Assembly: GCA_025642075.2 (NCBI GenBank)
Contig: JAODUO010000059.1
Span: forward strand, 226,001-290,000
Direction: 5' to 3'
DNA: 64,000 nt
DNA from: Ridgeia piscesae
Lineage: Eukaryota > Annelida > Polychaeta > Sabellida > Siboglinidae
The notes beneath the pieces are model-generated. The model saw only the letters and a program-made list of their open reading frames with translations. It was not told where the DNA came from and did not search any database. The position numbers and the translations under genes were made by a program. Each line of letters begins with the position of its first letter. Within the stretch, counting starts at the first letter, position 1. This document shows, one piece after another, positions 27,001 to 38,321 of this stretch.

Positions 27001-29920
27001 GGAAATTAAAGACAACAACATTGTGAATATTTTCACTGTCAATCAAGAATTCATAATAATTTGGTGTGGACTGAATGTAATTTAATTAAAACATACGTAA
27101 GTAACTGTAGATATTGCTTTTTGGTTCGAAAGTCATACATTTGTAATTCTTAAAAGTCATAGTAATGACATTCTTCTAACATAAAATACACTGACCTCGA
27201 CAGTAATATTTGTAGGTGTGGTTTCTGCTCCTAAAACAAAGGAACCAACACGACATTTATATTATTATAATTGACATTCTTCTTCTCTTTAGCAATCCCT
27301 CATTGCAAGGAAGATCTTTGCCTGGGTTGTAGTCATTTGTATTTTGTAGATGACTGATGCTCAACCTGAGGGAGACATTTCTTGAGGACATGGAAAATGT
27401 GGTGAGGGCGATTTTTTAAAGATTATTCCTGGCGTTAATATATATATTTTATAACCATTGTCTAAAACCATAAGCACTTCTTCACAATAGCACATCAAAT
27501 GTGTTACTTATGCAATATAATAGAAAATACAAACAGAGTATTAGTCAAGGCTTCTTCACAAATAGAGGGAGATAGAGGGTGTGAGATTGTGCCTGTGTGT
27601 TAGCTACCATTTGACATATAAAAATAAAGCTACCGATCCATACTTACTGTGTATATTTTATTGAATAATGCAATCCTGTCAGGACTGAATTTGGCATCTT
27701 CTAAAAGATGGCTGCAAAAGACAATATCACATATACAGAACTATTTTATTATGTAGAAGTTAAACTGAATACACGGCCTGGTACTCTATGTCACCAAATA
27801 GACAGGACACCCCAGGTATACATTTTTCTGCTCATAGAAATATTTGCTATATTTGCAACACAAAGTAATAGACATGTGCAATGAGGAAAGACAATATGCA
27901 TCTGGCAGTTTCTCTTGCAGTGAATTCAAGAAAATTAAATTCATACAAATAATATAAGTGGTCTCTTGCCTTATTGTTTTCTTATTTTCCCACTAAAAAT
28001 AAGAATAAAAACATAGTGGTAGCAATGTCATATGATACATTGTGACTTTCAATAGGGCCATCATCACCTAACATATTCTTACATACATGTAAACAAAAAA
28101 GCTTTAGACAAAATAGTTTTAAATAACATGATTATTAAATTATTATTTTTAAATAAATAATATACATAATTATATATATATATATATATTAAAATAAATG
28201 GTAACCTGAGACTGTCCACATTCTGATCAGCCTTCACTGCCTCCAGTAAGAATGTGGCGACAGAAGAGTACGCCTCCTTCAGAACTGCCACGTCAACTGA
28301 TGAAAGAGCAGTGTTTTCTACAAACAAGACAACATGATCAACTAACCATACTGCAGGTTATGTCAACAAGTAGCTAATCATTAATATTTATAACTTTGAT
28401 TCCACAAACACTGTAATATGTTACTTTTTGGTGTTCTGAAATTGCAATTTATACTATTGTGCCATAACTGTTCACTGCCAATAGAACAGGCAATATATGT
28501 CGATATGCTAGTACTCAACTCAACTTGCATGATATATTGTACTCATTCTCAACAAAGAAATATATAAATTAAATATCTTTTTTAGGTAAGTTCTATGTTT
28601 TCTGCAACACAACAGAAAGGTCAGTTGTGCAGTGACCTCATGATTAGTATTCTTGTGATGTTTTGAGTAGCCAAATCCAAAGTTTGTTTGTTCACTAATG
28701 ACACATTGTGCAGCAACACAATTAAAAAAAGACCTCAGTACCCTTTCCACCTAGGAGAAACAATGGACTATGAATTTCCATCTGCAGAAATAGTGTGCAC
28801 TGAGTGCCACCCGCAAGAGGAAGAAGATTGTACCATTATATCAGCGAAATGAACATACCTTACAAAATGTCAGTAGTTTCTCAGTACTACAAAATATCTC
28901 GGCATTAACATCCTAAGACAACCTGAATTGGGGATCCCACATAAACATCATCACCAACAAAGCAAAAAAAAAAAAAAAAAAAAAAAAATATGAAATTTAA
29001 ATTCCCTTCTGGGAAATCTAAAAATCCAGAAACAGAGAAAACAAAAAGGAAATGGGCATACAAACAGCCCCATAAAAACCCTTTGTTTTCCAGGCCATTT
29101 TTCGGGCCCTCACTACTGAAAACCCACACTCCAGAAAAATAAAAAAGCCGCTTAGAGGGTTCTACAAACAGCCCCACAATTTCTTGTCAACCCATAGGAC
29201 TGCCCACCTCCTGCAAAAAAAGCCAGACAGAAAATTTTAAAAAAACGAGGCATAGAAAGAACAACACCTGCAGCTACGACATCTCGTCCTGTAGGATACA
29301 GTACAAACAGATGTCATTCTTCCCGCGGATCATACCTGAATGGAACAGCCTGCCCCTGGAGGTAGTGATGACCAAGTCCATGGACTGTTTCAAGGCCATG
29401 CTTGCTGTCTACACTTAAATTACTATGCACCTGGTCTTAGGTGGTTTACCTCCAAACATCCCAAACTTGGGCTAATGCACATTTACCCCCTGTGTGGGAT
29501 ATTTTACTTCCCCTGGCATAGACATCAGACAGAAGGGACCACCAGCTTTTAGTGTATCTTCCGAAAGACACAGGCAAATGTGGGGTGATCGAAATTGCCT
29601 AACTTTCGAAACAGCGGTAGGTGGGATTGAACCACCTCAATTGACAGTGCGGTGCTCTACCGCACGACCACCGGGTCATGTAGCCTGTAGCGGCGTTGGT
29701 GTAGTAGTGACGGACCGGTACGGTAGTGACTAGCGTAGTAGGCGTACCCAGACTGGGCGATAGTATGGTACCTACCAATAACAGCATCCCGTTTACTGTC
29801 GTCGTACAGACTTTCGCATACACCAACAACAAAATCGGTGAAACTACTGTCTGGTATATGTGTACTGTCCGCTACAAGTTGCAATCCTTCTAAAACATCG
29901 GCTGACAGAGGCAGATCCAT
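24017..29920 (-). CDS. COMMD3: COMM domain-containing protein 3, complete
   Basis: Eight exons join in phase to 197 residues (human 195): 29920-29776, 28317-28206, 27711-27648, 27230-27196, 26660-26600, 26148-26092, 24849-24790 and 24076-24017. The N-terminal part reads MDLPLSADVLEGLQLVADST, then VLKEAYSSVATFLLEAVKAD. The linker HLLEDAKFSPDRIALF precedes the COMM domain (about residues 124-190), which has DVDWRLDYCLK, VNEPTFLISLKTQ, LACTQEQLQ and the end DLVTKLRDACKSLER. COMMD3 is one of ten COMMD proteins forming the heterodecameric ring of the Commander complex, which recycles membrane cargo from endosomes. Its start codon faces the BTB-zinc-finger gene 1.2 kb away, suggesting a shared promoter region. 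No lesion is seen. Confidence 0.96.
24478..24789 (-). pseudogene. L2/CR1-like LINE C-terminal fragment abutting a COMMD3 splice donor
   Basis: Minus-strand frame read straight on from COMMD3 exon 7: KQLHWFPVVYQIKLATVTYH, then SDIPRTLRSHLSPPE, AFSAAAPTIWNQLPITIKSS. This is the common LINE C-terminal pattern (LHWLPV, RTLRS, AFS.AAP..WN.LP). It starts within about 25 bases of the donor at 24789, so it was inserted hard against the exon yet the exon remains intact. Confidence 0.85.
24890..25790 (+). repeat. Dispersed repeat, copy B, split by a Penelope-like remnant
   Basis: Shares with 640-960 the words TTTATGTAGGAT, ACACGTGTGACAC and ACTGACAATATCTATGAT. The shared tail resumes near 25690 with ACCGATCC, TTTTACCTGTCC and GGGTGGACAGATCTCTACATA. 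The middle (25120-25657) is a separate element. Confidence 0.6.
25120..25657 (+). mobile_element. Penelope-like element remnant between 31-bp inverted repeats
   Basis: Plus-strand frames at 25310-25550 read RLDEHKKEVETITSRHFT, TITDHA, VIDW, then WIKEVI, a stop, IRKIAPTMNRDEGGYRPS and HVWDSLL. These match the end of the GIY-YIG endonuclease region of Penelope-like retroelements (EHK.EV, ITDH, VIDW, WI.EAI.IRK, MNRDEG). Stops and frameshifts show decay. The flanks at 25120-25150 and 25627-25657 are inverted copies of TTCAAACAAGATTTC plus 16 more bases, with one mismatch. Confidence 0.75.
28160..28190. repeat. (AT)n microsatellite in COMMD3 intron 2
   Basis: Short TATATA run about 15 bases downstream, on the gene's strand, of the exon 2 donor. 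Confidence 0.8.
28920..29420 (+). pseudogene. LINE reverse-transcriptase 3' fragment in COMMD3 intron 1
   Basis: Plus-strand frames read LRQPELGIPHKHHHQQSKK, then, after an A-tract, KTLCFPGHF, HRKNNTCSYDISSCRIQYKQ, MSFFPRIIPEWNSLPLEVV and MTKSMDCFKAMLAVYT before a stop. These follow the order of the C-terminal third of a CR1-like LINE protein. A related minus-strand fragment is at 59180-59560. The poly-A run at 28967-28987 interrupts the frame. Confidence 0.8.
29430..29685 (-). mobile_element. tRNA-derived SINE in COMMD3 intron 1
   Basis: On the minus strand a tRNA-like head carries an A box (GGTCGTGCGGTAGAGC) and a B box (GGTTCAATCCCACC) about 30 bases apart. Next comes a body with GTGTCTTTCGGAAGATACAC and TGGTGGTCCC, a module recalled from other invertebrate SINEs. 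The head lacks a full acceptor stem, so this is not a tRNA gene. It faces the LINE fragment at 28920-29420 tail to tail, about 10 bp apart. Confidence 0.75.
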
Positions 29921-31134
29921 CGTTGTTGGGAATCACCGTCATAAGACCATTTTCCTTGTTATGCTATCATGATAAACGTTGTTACGCCTCATGTTTCTTT
30001 CATGCGTGTGTATGTGAGCGCTTTACAATACTATTTTTATAAACACATTCAGGACTATTCTCACTTTTACATAATGTAAATCTAGCTATTTTAAATACAC
30101 TTACTGATTACAAACAACTGCACTAAATTTAATTTGTATTTTTTTCTCACGAATACACGTTTATTGAATGGAAATAAAATGTAAAACTACACTTAAAAAT
30201 TGTCTTAAAATAAAACTAATAGAGTAAGATTAAAGGGTCCACCAAATTACTAGATCATGCGCAATGCTTATAGAGCAATCAGTTCATTGGCATGATTTCT
30301 CGATCGATTCATCAGATTTTTTTTAAATGGTGTATGCATATACCTTTTTTCTCAATTTTTTTCTCAAATAAATATATTCTTGCGCAATAGAGCGCTAAAT
30401 TTATCTCGTGGATTTTTTGGTCACCGGAGAAATATAATTGATCAGGAAATGTCAACAGGCAATAACAATTATGTATTCCTATGTTCTTGCTTGTAATTAG
30501 CTGGTAACGCGTACGGCCACCGTACTGCAATCAAAGGTATTTTGCGCCATCTGGTGGAGGCATCTTCCTTGTCGGTTTTCCTATGTTTATGCTATCTGTT
30601 TTGTTGGTGTGTGCACCAAACTGTTGCATTTAGGTTGCTGCCGTGCAGTCTACAAGAAAAACGTGTTTAGGTATACAATATGCGGCTTTCAATCAAATAG
30701 TTTACATTTGTTACATGCATTTGTGTTACCATGTTGTATTATCGCTCTGACGTTTTGAGAGCATCTCATCCGAGTTGCTGACTACTACTCTCAAGATCAC
30801 GTCCAACTTCAGCATAATACATTGTTAAGGAGTGCTTGACAGTTGCCTGTCATTGTGGTTTATTGATTGTCCACTTCAAGAATCGCTCTACTTAGGAATG
30901 TCATATACTAAAACCAAAATAAATACTAACTCATTATGATGTGGTATTTGATAAATTTAAAAAATTACTAAATTGTAGTCGTAGACCATATTCTTAATAA
31001 TTGTTTTCTTCAATGGTTGATTTCCGTAATGAGTCAGGTAGTCCATATCATTAAACACATGTAATTATTTTCTTTTAGGGAGCATCTCACACAGACATAG
31101 TCCTGGCACAAGTATCTATACAACTGCGTGGGCA
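29921..31134. other. Bidirectional upstream region of COMMD3 and the BTB-zinc-finger gene
   Basis: Divergent start codons lie 1.2 kb apart. A non-coding 5' exon of the plus-strand gene probably ends near 30669 (GTATAC donor) or elsewhere in 30600-30700 and splices to the TTTCTTTTAG acceptor at about 31079. A CTCF-like motif is at 30544. Confidence 0.5.
30544..30557 (-). promoter_or_regulatory. CTCF-like core motif in the COMMD3/BTB-ZF promoter region
   Basis: On the minus strand the sequence reads CCACCAGATGGCGC, a full match to the CTCF core. It lies between two divergent genes. Confidence 0.55.
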
Positions 31135-32774
31135 ATGACGTTAACACAGAAACAGGACAATGGGTGGAATACGGCATTGTGTAACATGCTGGATGACATG
31201 CGACAACGCAAGGCTTTCTGTGATACAATCATCCTCGCTGACAATGGTCACGTGTTCACAGCACATGCATGCATTCTTGCTGCTGCAAGTCCAGTGCTGA
31301 AGACACGCCTCATGTCACGTGACATCCACATCCAAATAAACGGCATCGCAAAACGCACATGGGAAATCCTGCTGCAATTCATATACTGTGGAAACATAAC
31401 AATTTTGGATGCTGTGGAAGTAGAACAGGTGCTCCAGGCTGGGATATTGTTGAATCTGACTGGTCTATCAGAATTGTGCAAGAACTTGTTCCTTGCCGAG
31501 ACAACAAACCAAACTTGTGATGCAGAGAGTGAAGACATGTCCAGATGCCAGGAAGAAACCAACAGTCATCATGACACACAGATTGAACCTGGTGTGGGGG
31601 GAAGTGATGACAAGAAAAGTGATATTAACAAGAGAAGTAATGTTGATAAGAACAGTTACGTCGACGATAATGCATTTCCAAAGGAATCGACACATTGCAT
31701 AACAGAAGAAGACAGTTTCACTGTAGATGGAGAGCCCCGTGAGACAGAAATAGCTGACTTTGTAGGTGGAAATAATCATGTCCCATCTGAATGTCATGGT
31801 AAGAAGCATAAACTACTTTTATTATCTGCATTTACAAAATGTTCTGGCTATGTTTTATTTCATATAATGTTCTTAAGACTATAAAGAATATGCTGAAGGC
31901 TTATTGCCTGACAAATTGTGTTTGGTTACTTTATTCAATTTGTATCTAGTTGTATTTTGTTATCAATTTGGAAGTGTCCACTGTGAGAGACACATTCAAT
32001 TAGTAACCATAACTGCCAGTTTCAAAACAAGCTTCATTGGTAATAGTTTATGCTGCTCTGAAAATAAAGATTTATTTATATAAAGCAACCACATCTACCA
32101 CATGAATTTCCCATTTAGGACCAATAGAGATTTTGCATTGTATTGTATTTTTCATTTAACTAAATTGTATTTTTTCAGAATTTCAGTGTAAACAAGAGCC
32201 ACTAGACATTGAATATCTGACGGAAACAACAATCGAAGAGATGCAAACAAGCATGCTACGTAGCATGAATACCTTCACCGGGCGCCATCCGTGTTCCCTT
32301 TGTGGATGTGACTTTACGTCTTTAGACCAGCTAGCTGATCACAGATGCTACAGTCACCAGCAGGAGTTACCATATGCGTGTCAGATCTGTCGGAAACTCT
32401 GTCGCAGTGTGTCAGCATTGAGTCTGCACATGCGCACGCACACACGTGAGCAGCCATTCAAATGTCCAATCTGCGGACGTGCCTTCAGTGACTCATCAAA
32501 TCTCGGCCGTCACAAGAGAGTACACACAGGGGAGAGGCCATATAAGTGTCACATATGTGAAAAGACATTCACACAAGTGTCACATTTGAGGACACATACA
32601 CGCATACACACCCGAGAGAAGTCTTATGCATGTCGGCACTGTGGTAAGATATGCAAATCGGCCATTTCCGAATGTCCATGCAGACCGTGGTTTTCTTACA
32701 ATGAACAGACACCGAATTTGAATGCATGCGATGTTATGAGAACTATGTCAGTGCCTTCAGGTTTGGCTACTTGA
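31135..32774 (+). CDS. BTB (POZ) domain and C2H2 zinc-finger protein
   Basis: Two exons, 31135-31798 and 32179-32774, join in phase (G|AA) to 419 residues. Residues about 10-125 are a BTB domain: MLDDMRQRKAFCDTIILADN, VFTAHACILAAASPVLK, LLQFIYCGNITI and VLQAGILLNLTGLSELCK. An acidic, polar linker follows. The second exon has KQEPLDIEY, a typical sumoylation-like site, then a degenerate finger (HPCSLCGCDF...H, 258-281). Three good C2H2 fingers follow (287-309, 315-337, 343-365), joined by HTREQP and HTGERP linkers. A fifth finger starts YACRHCGK and then loses its histidines. A GTAAGA sequence at 32643 sits inside that finger, so a further exon may exist. The family are dimeric DNA-binding repressors. 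The ATG follows a clear acceptor at 31079. Confidence 0.88.
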
Positions 32775-34231
32775 GTTCCTTCATTGGCTACTGTGTGACT
32801 TCCGTAGCTGATCTTCTCCGTGATTGTGTTGTATTTCAAAGTTAAATGTTTCAAGTGTACGGGTTAAGTCAGGATGTATTAATCTGACTGCTGCTTAATG
32901 TGAAACTTCGGAGCATTCAGTAGCCATGCCAACACGTAGTTGAATTACAAATATGATTTTGACATTGTAAGTTGCCTCTAGCCTTGACACTTGGTATTAT
33001 TCTGAATGTCCAGCATTTCTTGACTTACCATCTCGTGTATCAAAACTATCATATTCCAGGAAACTGGAACATCAGTCCAATTATGTCAGTCATGTCTAAT
33101 AATAGTTTGTTTGCATATACCAAGAGTTTATTACAGGTATTTGCAGACAGCAGGCAGCATTTGCTTAAGTACATAGTCACATACATGTTCATCGTAACAT
33201 TAACAAATTTGAATGCAAATGTGTCATGTGGTTTAATTGCCTGTGCTGATTTCACTAATTCTGGACAGGAACATGTGGATGTTTTGTGGTGAAATTCAAT
33301 TGCATTAATTTATCCCAATGTTTTGTTTACACGTTAGCAAACGTATCTGAATTAGTTTCAAATGCATTGCCTTTTTATTAACATTTAGTTGGAGACACAA
33401 CAACATATACAAAGTATTAAATTATATGGATCTGGCACATTGATTACCTTAGTGTCAGAACTCTGAATGATGGCTTAGCACATGGCAGCTTTCACGGCTA
33501 TCTTGTATTACATGTTGAATGGACTGAATGTGAAAGTGGCTTCATTTGTTTCACACGTCGGACAACGACTGACCTGTGATGGCGAATGTCATAATCTCCA
33601 GTGGATACTGGTCACTACTCACTACAGAACAGTTTTTTCTCAGTAAGTCTAACAGTAATAATTATGCGCGCAATTGGTTCACGTATTTGACAATTCAAAT
33701 GTTTGTAGATTGTATTCAAATGCAAATGTTTACAATGTCACGAATGCAATTCAAATGCTCAACTTTCAAAGGTGCATTTATTAACAAACCTGATTCATAA
33801 TATGAATTCATTTCAAATAAACAGCCTGTTCATCAAGATGCTGCTTATTATTGTTTGATTAACATTTCTGGTGCCCAAGAATTTCTGGTGTGATCAACAT
33901 ACCATGGAGAGAGTTGAAACAAAATAATGATACAAATATAACATAACAAAACTCCAAATTACCAAAGAAAACAAATTATTGGAGGTAACGGTTAAACATG
34001 ACACAATGTACTACCCAAATATGTTTTAACAAAGTAGAAACATCTTTTGAATTCAACAGTTAAATGTTTATATAAATCGACAGGCTATTGCTAAAATCTC
34101 TTAAATAATACTGACAACTTCTCTTTAAGATTATTAAACAGTACAAATATATTTGAAATGGACAAGGTTGTTTTAAATGCTGCCAATTACTGCTGATTGT
34201 CACTTCCTCGTTGAACCCATCGCTGCAACAG
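32775..34231. other. Region between two convergent zinc-finger genes
   Basis: Probably the two 3' UTRs plus spacer. AATAAA on the plus strand near 33817 could end the BTB gene. No exon completing the truncated fifth finger of the BTB gene was found. Confidence 0.45.
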
Positions 34232-35047
34232 CTAAATTATGACAGTGTCGAGTAGACAAGGTTCATTGAGAACAATCGTGGCGTGATGGCGTTTGTTATG
34301 CTGTTTGTAGCCAGAACGCTGTTTGAAGCCCTGTCCACACTTAGAACACACATACGGCTGCTCGCTGGAATGAGTGCGCTCGTGTTGATTCAGCGTCCAC
34401 TTCTGTCGGAACGACTTTCCGCATACGTCGCATAAGTAAGGTCGCTGCCCAGTGTGCATGCGTTTGTGTCTATTCAGGTGCATGATCCGACTGAACGCTG
34501 CCCCACATACACCACACACATGCGGCTTCTCCCCAGTGTGCGTTCGGTTGTGAACGACTAAATTTGATGACGTCGTAAAGGTCTTTCCGCATGCCAAACA
34601 CGTGAATGGTTTCTCGCCAGTATGAGTTCGCTTGTGTGCATTTAAGTTCCATGACTGGTGGAATGTCTTGTCACAGTACGGGCACTTATAGGCACCGCCT
34701 GATGTATGCAGACGTTGATGTCTGAGCAATGCTGATGATGAACCAAATGTCTTTCCACAGTCTCCACATAAATATGGGGCATGGATTCCACCATGTTTAT
34801 CCTGTACGACAGGAGAATCCGTTTTGGCTTCATTCTCATGTACATCTGTACAAACATGTGCCAAAACATCTGATTCGGTTTTAAACATGCATCCACAACT
34901 ACAGCATGAGTGTGTCTTCATGTCCACATCACCATGACAACGAGTGCCTTCTAATGGTTGTTTTGTTGATGCCTCTCCACAATTAGCGTATATATTTTGT
35001 GTCTCCACCATATTTGTGGTTTCTTGCCCAATCAAGATTGCAATCAA
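34232..35047 (-). CDS. C2H2 zinc-finger protein, six canonical fingers
   Basis: The frame is open from a TTATAG acceptor at about 35078 to the stop at 34232. The first in-frame ATG is at 35011 in the strong context ACCAACATGG, giving 259 residues; an upstream coding exon cannot be excluded. A degenerate CxxCGC finger (HSCCSCGCMFKTESDVLAH) precedes six standard fingers: YLCGDCGKTF, YKCPYCDKTF, FTCLACGKTF, HVCGVCGAAF, YLCDVCGKSF and YVCSKCGQGF, mostly with HTGEKP-type linkers. It is a probable nuclear sequence-specific DNA-binding protein. No BTB exon was recognised upstream in the window. Convergent with the BTB gene at 31135-32774, with which it shares the odd first finger. Nothing looks broken. 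Confidence 0.85.
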   Translation of the reverse strand: MIAILIGQETTNMVETQNIYANCGEASTKQPLEGTRCHGDVDMKTHSCCSCGCMFKTESDVLAHVCTDVHENEAKTDSPVVQDKHGGIHAPYLCGDCGKTFGSSSALLRHQRLHTSGGAYKCPYCDKTFHQSWNLNAHKRTHTGEKPFTCLACGKTFTTSSNLVVHNRTHTGEKPHVCGVCGAAFSRIMHLNRHKRMHTGQRPYLCDVCGKSFRQKWTLNQHERTHSSEQPYVCSKCGQGFKQRSGYKQHNKRHHATIVLNEPCLLDTVII

Positions 35048-35407
35048 GACCGTTTGGCCATATCGACGTACCGTTTTCTATAACAAAATAAAACAACATT
35101 TTAAAATATCACAATTACCGGGTAGTGAATTAATACCAATGATAGTCTGATACACATTCTACAGTAGTGAAGGGATACCATTGAAAATTTGTTTGTATTG
35201 CCTGGAGCAAAATATTGTATTAATAGACCCTCAAAATGCCCTAAACTGCAATATTTATAAAATAAAATCATATGCATGAAATTATTCTACATAAGTGCCA
35301 ATTTATTAATACTTAATGGCACTCGATTAGCATATGGACCTGCCTAGATTTGTCATCATAAGTCGATTTTGGTGCACAGACCGTACGGCTCAAACTGTCA
35401 AAGCCAA

Positions 35408-35690
35408 ATAAGCAAGTCTTCCCAGTGGGCACATGACGCCTTTTAGACATCTATTAGCAGTCGTTTCTTGGTCATTTGGACATCTATAAATGAAGTAAAT
35501 ATGATATCTATTAGACGTCTTTCTATTGACGTCTATATAGTGCCGGAATTTTTTATATAAATTAGACATCTTTTTATTGGCATCTATGTTATGCCGGCTA
35601 ACTTACATCTATTAGACATCTTCATATTAACATCTACATCATGCCGACAATTGACATCTATTAGACATAATTTTATTCAGTTATCGACTT
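35408..35690. repeat. Roughly 50-bp-period repeat with TTAGACATCT words, left block
   Basis: Starts CCCAGTGGGCACATGACGCC and then cycles through ATTAGACATCT, TTGACATCTAT and ATGCCGGC about every 50 bases (near 35541, 35591 and 35641). The same words reappear beyond the LINE fragment at 36700-36870, so one repeat block was split by the LINE. The CAGTGGGCAC start resembles ends of miniature DNA transposons, which is an inference. Confidence 0.75.
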
Positions 35691-36600
35691 GAAAATGATA
35701 TACGACAAATCTGAAAGGGAAGTTCTTGTATAGTTTTGTTGCATCGGTGTGGCTTGTAGAAGGAACCTATTAGCATGTTTTTTGTTTTGAAGTGGTATTT
35801 TTGCCCACAGAATTTCACAGTCACTACCTAAGTCTGGTTGGTTGGAGGATACGATGTCCTTCCGCACAAGCAAAAAAACACGTCTTCCTGCTGTGTTGCA
35901 GTCTTTTCGGTATGCAGTGTAGTTTTCTGGGAATATTTCATTGGATTTTATGTTATTGTTGAGCCAGGATTCAGAACCACAGATGACATCTGGTTTTATA
36001 GTTCATAGATGCTTCAAGGTCGGCTTTTATTTATCACACTACGATAATTTACAGTCATAATATGCAGGTTTTTTTGTGGGAGGTCAAATGCAGATGAGCT
36101 TGTTCTGGAACTGGTTAATTTAGCTTTGTTGTTGGAGCGTGATGAATTATTAGATCTTCTTGTTGGATTCTCTGACATATGTTGGTCTGTTGATCTGGGA
36201 CTGCTAGTGAAGAGTGGGTTGAAGGTTGGAGAGAGTGATTCAAGAGTGATGTTTTCATTAGCAATTGGTTCGTAGAAACTTGGAGAGATTTCAAAGCTTC
36301 GGAAGGTGAAGCTTGATATATTAAGTGTTTGGCACCTACAGCACAGCCACTGTACGTTTGAGCGTTGTAACAAGCTATAATCTTTGGTGCACATTTCATA
36401 ACATAACCAAAGGTACCATACGCTGCATTCATCACAGCATACAGCTTCTTCGTTGGGTGACCACGAGACAGCGATCTCGCAAAAGCCACACGGATATACA
36501 GATTGATGCCTCGGACCATGGTTGGTTTGTATGTCTCCCAAGAGGAAAAGGGCAAGTATGGTCAGTGTCTTATTACTTTTTGGACTAGGCCATGTACGAT
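35680..36600 (-). pseudogene. LINE 5' half: PHD finger plus apurinic-endonuclease start
   Basis: Minus-strand frame 36541-36014 reads GDIQTNHGPRHQSVYPCGFC, then CCDECSVWYLWLCYEMC and VQWLCCRCQTLN, a PHD-type zinc finger. A Ser-rich spacer and NLHIMTVNYRSVINKSRP, the start of the endonuclease domain, follow. After a stop the frame resumes KPDVICGSESWLNNNIKS, NYTAYRKDCN and RRVFLLVRKDIVSS. No reverse transcriptase follows; the copy is cut before it. This PHD-EN layout is known from some invertebrate LINEs. Confidence 0.88.
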
Positions 36601-36699
36601 GGGCTGAATTGAAGGAACGGCGTGAGATGGCAAATATTCCATTGATCGAGTTAGTTTCAGTAGCATCAAAAGGACTGAGAAGACAAATTAATTATTGGC

Positions 36700-36870
36700 A
36701 ATGTCCATTAGACGTCTTTCAGTTGATACTAATTGACATCTGTTAGACATGTTTCTCTAACCATCTTTAATCTGACTTTGTAACTTTAGCAAATCGACAT
36801 ATATTAGATTATCTAATGGATAATATTTTACGAATGCCTATATTTTAGTATTTAGACATCGTGCCAGCTG
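36700..36870. repeat. Roughly 50-bp-period repeat, right block
   Basis: Contains CATTAGACGTCTTTC, AATTGACATCTGTTAGACAT and TAGACATCGTGCCAGCTGAC, matching the words of the left block at 35408-35690. It lies just outside the 5' end of the LINE fragment. Confidence 0.7.
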
Positions 36871-38321
36871 ACATATATAATACAAAAATATATAGTACAG
36901 AACAAAATTAAATGCCTAAATGGCTACATATATAAGGTCCGAGGGTCCAGATTATACACAGGTACGTAATTAACTCAGACCATAATGTTTATTAGAGCCT
37001 TGCAATTTATACCGATAGTTCAGTCGTTGTAGTTTTAGTTTACGTGAGCGATAATAGCGAAATTAGGCAAACATGTCAAACTACATTCGACGCCAATCTC
37101 AGTTGATCACAAATCACGTTCTTATTAGACTAGCAAAGATTTGCATACTGTATGAGCAAGATCAGACGCAACTTGTTCTGAAATAATAACTGGTTGGAAA
37201 TTAATAACTGGATCAACCTCCGCAACTTAAACCTGAATCATATTACCCAGTAAATCGAACTCGCACCCCAAACAACTCGTCTCCAACGCGCAAATCCAAT
37301 ATACTCACAAGATAGGTTATATTAAACCCCGTTAGAACTATGCATTTATGTTGTCGCCTATACGTTGTTTGACATATGCTCATATGACACTTTCTGGCAA
37401 AAGAATCAATCAATATAATTAATATTAATTATGAAATATTTTAGGCCGAAGACTCCATGTAAAGCCATGCAACCAGTTACTCATGTAAAATAAAATTTTG
37501 TAGTTACAGTTTAAGTTTCTAATTGTTTCTAGTTGCTTGTGATTAAACGCGACGCATACATACATACATATATTGAAGAGCGTTGTCATATAGCAGTTTC
37601 TATAGAAACAAATTCCATCAGAGTAGACCTACTCTACACAGGGATGTTAATATTATAGTGGTGTGAAACATTTTACATTCAAGTGCCATAATATGTGGGA
37701 CCCACGTTGGCTTGCTTCACTTTACACATCTACGATTGTAGGCATGTGGCAATGCTAGTGATAATGTCTAATTACAGTGTAATTATTTGTATGTCAACAT
37801 GAAGCATAGCAGCGCACATTATGTCAGTACTTTTATTGGGTTCATTTGCCACCATTAATTGTGTCTAGCTCGATCATGTTTGGGTGCAGATAAATCGGGT
37901 AAAGCGACAGTCATGTGAAAGAGGGTTGTGAGGGACAGATATGAATGCTGCAGACAATAAACAGACACACACACAAATAAGCAATAAGCAGAGATAACAA
38001 ATATAGAAATACAGGGATATCTAGATGCTGTGTTGCAGACATATAAGGGTATATAAAACTATATAATTATATATAATTATATATATATATATATAATGGT
38101 AAATGACAGAAGGGCAGACAAACGTATCCACATGCATGTGTGTGTGCGCATGCATGTGAGTGTCGATGTGACTACATGTGTATATGCGTGTGTTTATGTG
38201 CATGCGAGCGTGAAGAAGTATAACCAAGAGACCACTAGACCTATACTACTTTTTTCTATGAACATTAGTATTGCATTTATATACCACACATATCAAGTGA
38301 CTTTCTATATATCTTTGTCAG
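36871..38321. other. Upstream of the unrecognised 38.3-kb exons; no gene seen
   Basis: AT-rich, with an (AT)n run near 38056-38095 and TG-rich simple sequence at 38130-38210. A perfect 14-base palindrome fitting the RFX X-box is at 37606. Confidence 0.45.
37606..37619. promoter_or_regulatory. Candidate RFX X-box
   Basis: GTTTCTATAGAAAC is a perfect palindrome and fits the relaxed X-box consensus RYYNYY-N(1-3)-RRNRAC. It lies 703 bp before the first exon of the unrecognised plus-strand protein. Such motifs occur by chance in AT-rich DNA. Confidence 0.25.

Noticed and set aside
29430..29690. tRNA gene
   Set aside because: A and B boxes are present, but the acceptor and anticodon stems do not pair and a SINE body follows.
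31248..31809. Minus-strand frames opposite the BTB exon
   Set aside because: Shadows of the BTB coding sequence, which has clear domain identity on the plus strand.
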